Shown piece by piece: positions 57,501 to 64,000 of a stretch of DNA of 64,000 bases. The notes under the pieces are model-generated. The model had not been told where the DNA came from. It ran no database searches and saw only the letters and a program-made list of their open reading frames with translations. The first letter of the stretch is position 1, and every line of letters starts with the position of its first letter. The translations under genes were made by a program, and so were the position numbers. Source of the DNA: Dipteris shenzhenensis. Its lineage: Eukaryota; Polypodiophyta; Polypodiopsida; Gleicheniales. The stretch lies in assembly GCA_047967505.1 (NCBI GenBank), contig CM106540.1, one strand, 5' to 3'.

Positions 57501-60225
57501 CTGTTTCAACTAGGTTGAGGTGTGTGCAAATTATTGTCACCATCGGATATGATTTGCATGGTCGATCACGCATTATACAACATTTTTCCGGTAGTGATAT
57601 GCACATCCGCAAGAAAACACACACTTAGGTATGTTATCTGACCAAGTAGTTATCGGATGGGTGTGCCTCTTTGAAAAAATTTCAATCCCACCTAAGTTCA
57701 GGTGTAGGAGAAGTATTGTGCCCATCGGATATGCTTTGCATGGTCGATCGAGCATTAATTACCATTTTTGCCTTAGTGTCATGCACATCGCTAAAAAACA
57801 GACTGCTAGGTGTGTTATCCGATCAAGTACTTATGCGATGGGAATGCCACTTTGCATGTAAGTCAATTGCACCTAGTTGAAGGTGTGTGCAAAGTATTGT
57901 GCCCATCGGATATGCTTTGCATTGTCGATCAAGCATAAGACACCGTTTTTGCCTTAGTGTCATGCACAACCATAAAAAAACACGTCCTAGGTGTGTTGTT
58001 TAAAAAGTACTTATCAGATGGGAGCTCCACTTTGCACGCAAGTCTATTTCAACTAGGTTGAGGTTTGTGCAAAGTATTGTCACCATCCGATATGCTTTGC
58101 ATGGTCAATCCCGCATTATACAATGTTTCTCCGGTAGTGATATGCACATCCGTAAAAAAACACACCCTTAGGTATGTTATCTGACCAAGTACTTATCGGA
58201 TGGGTGTGCCTCTTTGAGAAAATTTCAATACCACCTAGGTTAAGGAATAGGAAAAGTATTGTGCCCATCGGATATGCTTTGCATGGTCGATCGAGCATTA
58301 AATACCATTTTTGCCTTAGTGTCATGCACATCCGTAAAAAACACGCTGCTAGGTGTGTTATCCGATCAAGTACTTATGCGATGCGAATGCCACTTTGCAT
58401 GTAAGCCAATTCCACCTAGTTGAAGGTGTGTGCAAAGTATTGTGCCCATCAGATATGCTTTGCATTGTCGATCAAGCATAAAACACCGTTTTTGCCTTAG
58501 TGTCATGCACATTCGTAAAAAAACACGCTGCTAGGTATGTTATTCGATCAGGTACTTCTCAGATGGGCACTTGACTTTTCATGCAAGTCCATTTCAACTA
58601 TGTTGAGGTGCATGCAAAGTATTGTGACCATCAGATATGCATTGGATGGTCGATCACGCATTGTCCACCGTTTTTGTCGTACTGATATGCACATCCGCAA
58701 AAAAACACGCCCTTAGGTATGTTATCTGACCAAGTACTTATCGGATGGGTGTGCCTATTTGAGAAAATTTCAATACCACCTAGGTTGAGGCGTAGGAAAA
58801 GTGTTGCACCCATCAGATATCCTTTGCATGGTCGATCGAGCATTAAATACCATTTTTGCCTTAGTGTCATGTACATCCGTAAAAAAGCATGCTGCTAGGT
58901 GTGTTATCCGATCAAGTACTTATGCGATGGGAATGCCACTTTGCATGTAAGTCAATTCCACCTAGTTGAAGGTGTGCGAAAAGTATTGTGCCCATTGGAT
59001 ATGCTTTGCATTGTCGATCAAGCATAAAACACCATTTTTGCCTTAGTGTCATGCACAACCATAAAAAAACATGGTCCTGGGTGTGTTATTCAAACAAGTA
59101 GTTATCGGATGGGGGCTCCACTTTGCACCCAAATCCGTTTCAACTAGGTTGAGGTGCGTGTAGTGATATGCACATCCACAAAAAAACATGCCCTTAGGTA
59201 TGTTATCTATCCAAGTACTTATCAGATGGGTGTGCCTCTTTGAGAACATTTCAATACCACCTAGGTTAAGGCATAGGAAAAGTATTGTGCCCATCAGATA
59301 TCCTTTGCATGGTCGATCGAGCATTAAATACCATTTTTGCCTTAGTGTCATGCAGATCCGTAAAAAAACACGCTGCTAGGTGTGTTATCCGATCAATTAC
59401 TTATGCGATGGGAATGCCACTTTGCATGTAAGTCAATTGCACCTAGTTGAAGGTGTGTGCAAAGTATTGTTCCCATCGGACATCCTTTGCATTGTCGATC
59501 AAGCATAAAACGCCGTTTTTGCCTTAGTGTCATGCACATCCGTAAAAAAACACGCTGCTAGGTATGTTATTCGATCAAGTACTTCTCAGATGGGTGCTTG
59601 ACTTTTCACGCAAGTCCATTTCAACTAGGTTGAGGTGCGTGCAAAGTATTGTGACCATCAGATATGGATTGCATGGTCGATCATTCATTGTCCACCGTTT
59701 TTGCCGTAGTGATATGCACATCTGCAAAAAAACACGCCCTTAGGTATGTTATCTGACCAAGTAGTTATCGGATGGGTGTGCCTATTTGAGAGAATTTCAA
59801 TACCACCTAGGTTGAGGCATAGGAAAACTGTTTTGGCCATCCGATATCCTTTGCATGGTCGATCGAGCATTAAATACTATTTTTGCTCTAGTGTCATGCA
59901 CATCCATAAAACGACACGCTGCTAGGTATGTTATCCGATCAAGTACATATGGGATGGGTGCACCACTATGCATGTAAGTCAATTCCACCTAGTTCATGGT
60001 GTGTGCAAAGTATTATGCCCATCGGACATCCTTTGCATTGTCGATCAACCATAAAACACAGTTTTTGCCTTAGTGTCATGCACAACCATAAAAAAACATG
60101 GTCCTAGGTGTGTTATTCAAACAAGTACTTATTGGATGGGGGCTCCACTTTCCACACAAGTCCCTTTCAACTAGGTTGAGGTGCATGCAAAGTATTGTCA
60201 CCATCGGGCTTTGCATGGTCGATCA

Positions 60226-60396
60226 TGTGGGGGTTAAAGGTCACTGTGCCTTTACCCCGGTTATGTACAATACTCAAACACACATATAAATGAATGAAAA
60301 AGAAGATTAGGGTGGTTCTGCACCCACCAAAACTTGTGTGGCGCTCTGTCTCTCTCTCTCCTTCTTCCATTCTTGCTTCCGGTTAGAGCACTCTCA
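60226..60396 (+). repeat. 5' LTR (171 bp) of the + strand Copia
   Basis: Starts TGTGGGGGTTAAAGG and ends CTCTCA. A TATAAAT box is at 60,285-60,291, and a CT run (CTCTCTCTCTCTCC) lies near 60,350. Within the first 35 bp, GGGGTTAAAGG and CCTTTACCCC form a short inverted repeat. The left edge is defined by the end of the satellite, the right edge by the nearby PBS. LTR status is not confirmed by a second copy. Confidence 0.75.
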
Positions 60397-60398
60397 AC

Positions 60399-60410
60399 TG
60401 GTATCAGAGC
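60399..60410 (+). promoter_or_regulatory. Primer-binding site (initiator-Met tRNA)
   Basis: TGGTATCAGAGC, two bases after the LTR end. Same tRNA primer as the - strand Copia. Confidence 0.93.
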
Positions 60411-60441
60411 GCGGGTGATCTAGCTGAGCGTGCGTGAATGC

Positions 60442-60686
60442 CTCGGGGGGGTCACTATGTATAAACCCTCTATATCACGTGCGTTCAAGGCCTATATTTA
60501 AAGTCCCTTATCTGTAAAAATTTTCACTAATAAAATGTACCCCTTTTCTACAAATTTGTAAATTTTTTCCAAAACTATTTTAAATAGTCCCTTATGTATA
60601 TTTATTTCTGTAAATTTTAGAAATAAAAAAAATCCTTCTGTTGAACTCACGTGATAGGGTTACATATGATGAGTGACCCCCCCGAG
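60442..60686 (+). mobile_element. MITE copy 3 (245 bp) with 8-bp TSD, in the Copia leader
   Basis: Begins CTCGGGGGGGTCACT and ends AGTGACCCCCCCGAG, the most symmetric termini of the three copies. It is flanked by GTGAATGC at 60,434-60,441 and 60,687-60,694. It inserted after the Copia did, since it lies inside it. Confidence 0.95.
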
Positions 60687-62090
60687 GTGAATGCTTGAAG
60701 CTCAGCAGCTCTGTGAGAGGAAGGAGAAGCTCTGTGGGAAGCTTTGTGGGTGACTTTACTTGCATCCGAGTGTGCAGAGACCTTGGAGGAACATTTGGAA
60801 AAGTCACTTTGGCTTTGCGAAGTGGTTTTGAGAGCCTGTTAAGAGCTTTCAAAGAAAAAGTCGTTTTTTGAGCTTTTCCCTGTTCCGTTCGATGACAGAG
60901 ACTCCATATTGACTTGTAGAGGCAACTATTGCTTGCTTTTGGTACCCACTTCACTTCAAGAGCTTGGAAACACCTTCATTCTTGAATCTGGGGTCATTTC
61001 ATTGGATTTCTGACTCACTGTGTCAGTTCTTGCGTTTTTTGCCCGGGTGTTGGAACTCAAGTTTGGAGCAACCATTTGCAGATCTGTCAGTTCCAGTGGA
61101 CTCAGGAGCTCCTAAAACTTCTATGTTGCTCATCATTCGTACTCCGGTGGAGTTTACAAACAGCTCTGTTTCAAAAAACTTTTTTCAGCCCGTGTGTTGG
61201 ACCCAGTGATTGAGACCACAGTTTCCAAAACCGCCTGTCCCATTGCATTCCAGACGCCCAAAAACCCCTACCTATCAGTTCTTGCACGATTCGGTGGAGG
61301 ATTTTCAGAGTTATAGATCTCTGTGTATTCGATTCCGTCTCTCTGTTGTGCATTTTTTCATACTAAGGTTTTGAAACCTTAGATTTATGCCACATGGCAG
61401 TGGATAAGTGTTGACTCCCATTTCTCACTCATCGGTTGGGATTTTGGAGTTTTGCCAGAAGAGAGATATTTGCAGATTTTCTTATTGAGTCCGATTATGC
61501 AATGGCGCCCATGTTTTGAGGCATCTCAGGTTCTATTTTCAGTAGCGCTCATTACCGTGGGACTATGATTTCTTGAGCATACCTTATGCAGATTACTCTG
61601 GTTGTAGGTTTGAGCAGTGTGCGCTCATTCGTGGTATGCATTGGGTTGCAGTGTATGATTTATAGGCCATTTGGATGCATTGCGGTCCTTGTTGGATGCG
61701 CTGATAGGCCCAAATTGCCTTGTGGGATGCTATTTTTTATGGATGCTTTGCACATGGATGCTATTTTATGCTGAGGGACAGCTTTGACACATTGTTGGTG
61801 ATGCACTGATAGTGCTATGCTCTCTTGGATGAGATATTATTGATGCATATGCTAGTGGACGGTGTTTATGCTTGAGTCATTTGGCACTTATTGGCATTTT
61901 CTTTTGGGCCAGATTTGCTCATATGGATGCATAGTATATGCACATGAGTTAGATGCATCTTTTGATGCTTTGAGCTTTGAGTTTTGGTGACATTTCACTC
62001 TATTGTGGCATACACATTTGGGTGCACCTGGTATTTGGTGTGATTCTCTCTTGCAGGCACTAGCATTTGGGATTTCGCTTTATTTGCATC
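60687..62090 (+). other. Long untranslated leader of the + strand Copia
   Basis: About 1.4 kb between the MITE and the gag ATG. Many short frames occur on both strands, with no recognised domain. The region around 61,600-61,990 is rich in repeated TTGGATGC, GGATGC and ATGCATT pieces. A leader this long is unusual for Copia and could contain unrecognised inserted sequence. Confidence 0.55.
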
Positions 62091-62783
62091 ATGGCATCCT
62101 CTTCCATGTCTGAAAAGGAGTTTTTCAGCATTAAAAAGTTTGATGGGACAAACTTTTCTTTGTGGAAAGAACAAATAAGGGATGTGCTTATTCAAAAGAA
62201 GCAGATTAAACCCTTGGCAGGTATTGAAGCTAAGCCTACGGATATGTCTGAGGATGATTGGAATGAGTTGGATGCATTAGCAAAGTCTACTATTAGAATT
62301 CATCTTGCAAAGTTAGTTTATTTCACAGTAGTAAATGAGCAGACTACGGAAGATTTGTGGAAGAAACTGTGTGCCACTTATGAGAAGGAAACTGCCTCTA
62401 ATAAAGTTTACCTCATGAAGAGGTTGTTTGAGCTGCAGATGAAGGAAGGGGTCTCCATTGCTTCTCACTTGAATGAATTCAATATTATTTTCAGCCAGCT
62501 TCAGGCTCAAAAGATGAATTTTGATGCGGAGACTAAGGCAATCTTTCTCTTATGTTCATTGCCATGCTCATGGGATACCTTCCGTACAGCTGTCAGTAAC
62601 TCTGCACCTGGTGGAGTACAGAAATTTGATGATGTTGTGGGTAGCTTGTTGGCCGAGGAGATTAGACGGAAGTCTATGGATGGCAACAAGCAGGATGCAG
62701 CCTTAAATGTGCAAAGGGGTAGATCACAGTTCAGGGGGAAGTCCCAAGAAAGAGGGAAGTCTCGTAGCAAATCCAGGGCATGA
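62091..62783 (+). pseudogene. Copia gag (+ strand)
   Basis: The ATG at 62,091 opens gag with the usual opening (KKFDGTNFSLWKEQIRDVL), then LCATYEKETASNKVYLMKRL, FNIIFSQLQAQ and LLCSLPCSWDTFRTAVS, with a basic RGRSQFRGKSQERGKSRSKS region. A TGA at 62,781-62,783 falls between the basic region and the zinc knuckle. The same frame stays open on both sides, so this is a single nonsense change in one gag-pol frame. Confidence 0.88.
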
Positions 62784-63824
62784 AACATTGAGTGTTACCA
62801 CTGTGGCAAGAAGGGCCATATGAAAAAGGATTGCTACAAGCTGAAAAGAGAGCAAAAGGATAAGAAAAAGAATGCAAATTGGGGTGCAAATCAAAAGGAA
62901 GAGAGTCCAAGGGAGGACAAAGGAAAAGTGAAGATCGAGGAGATCAATGCAGTCACACATGATAGTGACAATGATGTTCTCTTCATGTCTACTTTATCTG
63001 CAGAGTTGCTTACCACTTCAGATGATGCATATTCCCAGGATTGGATTTTGGATTCTGGTGCTTCATTCCATGTTACTCCCCATAGGGAATGGTTCTCCAC
63101 TTATGATAGTGGAAAGACAGGTTGTGTGCATCTTGGAAATGACTATGCATGTGACATAGTGGGAGCAGGTGACATAAAGTTTTCTTTTGCAAATGGGTCT
63201 GCATTTGTTTTGAAACATGTGAGACATGTGCCTAAGCTGACCAAGAGTCTTATTTCAGTGGGTCAGCTAGATGATGCTGGTTTTCACACCACTTTTGGCT
63301 TTCAAAGTTGGAAAATTCAGAAGGGCTCTATGCTTTTGGCTAGGGGTGCCAAGTGTGGGACTTGGTATCCCTTACATGTATCAGGGGTATTTGATCATGT
63401 TGTTGCAATAACCGAGCAGCCAAGCACTTCTTTGTGGCATTGCAGGTTGGGGCACATGAGCCGGAATGGAATGAAACTCTTATGCCGTTTGGGTTATGTA
63501 CCACATTTGAGTTTCTCTGATTTTGAATTTTGTGAGCATTGTCTCTATGGGAAGCACACTAAATCAGCCCATAAAAGAAGGGGAAAGAAAGAGTTTGAAA
63601 AGCTTGATTTGGTGCATTCAGACGTATGTGGTCCCATGCCTACACGGTCATTAGGCGGGGCTGAATACTATGTGACATTCATTGATGATGCAACTAGGAA
63701 AGTGTGGGCTTATGCTATAGCTCGGAAGAGTGATGTGTTCCAGGTATTTCAGAAATGGCTAGCCTTGGTTGAGAATCAGTTAGGTAGAACACTTAAATAC
63801 CTACGGACTGACAATGGTGGATAG
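62784..63824 (+). pseudogene. Copia zinc knuckle, protease and integrase (broken, + strand)
   Basis: In the same frame as gag: an intact CCHC knuckle (CYHCGKKGHMKKDC), the protease site WILDSGASFHVTPHREW, and the integrase HHCC region (WHCRLGHMSRNGMKLL ... CEHCLYGKHTKS). The first catalytic Asp is in LVHSDVCGPM and the second in LRTDNGG. A TAG at 63,822-63,824 follows directly. Beyond it the frame continues (RTPEQNPVAEKMNRT, with the third catalytic acid) until a frameshift near 63,940. The coding region continues off the right edge. Confidence 0.9.
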
Positions 63825-64000
63825 TATCTCTCTCATGACTTTCAGCATTTCTGTGATACACGTGGGATTAAGAGGGAGCTCACTTCCCCTCGTACTCCAG
63901 AGCAAAATCCAGTTGCAGAAAAGATGAACCGTACCATCAAGAAAGGTTGCAATGCATGCTTTCCAATGCAAGTCTTTCTGGTGGTTTTTGGGCTGAGGCA
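63825..64000 (+). pseudogene. Continuation of the Copia integrase after a nonsense codon
   Basis: The same frame as the upstream integrase up to about 63,940, including SPRTPEQNPVAEKMNRT with the conserved Glu. Past that point the integrase sequence continues in another frame (LSGGFWAEA), so one indel has occurred. Cut by the window edge. Confidence 0.8.

Larger units (their letters stand above)
26244..60225. repeat. Satellite array: ~181-bp monomers in a trimeric higher-order repeat
   Basis: About 34 kb of head-to-tail repeats, all in one orientation, roughly 185 monomers. Three monomer classes alternate. A has CAAGTACTTATCGGATGGGG then CTCCACTTTGCAC. B has GGGTGTGCCTCTTTGAGAAC. C has TGCGATGGGAATGCCACTT. 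All share AAGTATTGT, ATGCTTTGCAT and GTCGATC blocks. Measured trimers: 30,079-30,622 (178+184+182) and 57,959-58,501 (178+184+181). A fourth class D (CAGGTACTTCTCAGATGGG) takes the A position in some units. The left edge (26.2-27.3 kb) is the most irregular. The right end is cut by a Copia LTR. Monomer length and trimeric order are typical of plant centromeric satellites, but function is not shown by sequence. Confidence 0.95.
60226..64000 (+). mobile_element. Ty1/Copia retrotransposon inserted in the satellite (runs off the right edge)
   Basis: A 5' LTR of about 171 bp abuts satellite DNA (GATCA|TGTGGGGG). PBS, a long leader, gag, protease and integrase follow. The family differs from the - strand Copia: its LTR is shorter and the gag sequence is unrelated at close range. 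A TGA, a TAG and a late frameshift inactivate it, and a MITE sits in its leader. RT, RNase H and the 3' LTR would lie beyond the window, so the 5-bp target duplication (possibly GATCA) cannot be confirmed. Confidence 0.9.

Noticed and set aside
26300-60200. Dozens of 60-120-codon ORFs on both strands of the satellite with similar translated sequences (such as LMLDRPCKAYPMGT)
   Set aside because: They recur only because the DNA repeats. The ~544-bp unit is not a multiple of three, frames open and close with single-base differences between units, equally long frames occur on both strands, and no start context or domain is present.
26244-60225. CRISPR array
   Set aside because: The repeats are ~181 bp with no short repeat/spacer alternation, and the context is plant nuclear DNA.
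1-64000. tRNA or rRNA genes
   Set aside because: I saw no cloverleaf consensus (GGTTCRANYCC with a matching A-box) and no conserved rRNA blocks. A tRNAscan run was not possible here.

Overview
This window reads as nuclear DNA of a land plant from a repeat-rich, probably heterochromatic or pericentromeric region. The evidence is two Ty1/Copia retrotransposons whose primer-binding sites both match the plant initiator-Met tRNA (TGGTATCAGAGC), a CACTA (En/Spm) transposon with a TNP2 transposase, genes with GT-AG introns, and a 34 kb satellite array of ~181-bp monomers. The species cannot be named from sequence alone. No intact conserved host gene is recognised. Nearly every protein-coding stretch is a transposon product or a decayed gene with stops and frameshifts.

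Layout. 1-1,112 is a purine (GA) tract with dispersed perfect GC palindromes. 1,112-3,390 is AT-rich DNA with short tandem duplications, a second GA island and a perfect hairpin. 3,395-9,211 is a broken multi-exon coding region on the + strand. It holds an acidic/basic N-terminal part, an unrecognised large protein, a stretch resembling a DNA methyltransferase, and two tandem Ulp1/C48-like cysteine protease units that share the same three intron positions. 9,776-10,765 carries a promoter-like region and a 144-codon ORF behind a pyrimidine-rich leader. 11,192-15,662 is a Copia element on the - strand with a 5' LTR, gag, protease, integrase and RT, truncated in its 3' half. 15,663-18,542 holds gene debris and direct repeats. 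18,543-~22,000 is the end of a CACTA element with TNP2 on the - strand. 23,062-26,142 is a decayed - strand gene with a GHTHEDID motif, resembling what I recall as the DUF7869 group.

26,244-60,225 is one head-to-tail satellite array organised as a trimeric higher-order repeat: about 178 + 184 + 182 bp, or ~544 bp. Superimposed on it are 2.1-2.4 kb super-units, a ~5.5 kb block repeated at a distance of ~12.6 kb, and a block repeated at a distance of 4.15 kb. A second Copia element (60,226 to the window end, + strand) is inserted into the array.

Three copies of a 245-246 bp miniature inverted-repeat element, each with a perfect 8-bp target-site duplication, link the regions. One is inside the TNP2 gene, one inside the satellite (with the matching empty site 4.15 kb away) and one in the leader of the second Copia. 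They look like a non-autonomous hAT-type family that was active after the satellite block duplicated. Together the contents fit a fast-evolving centromere or pericentromere being colonised by transposons, but centromere function is inferred, not shown.
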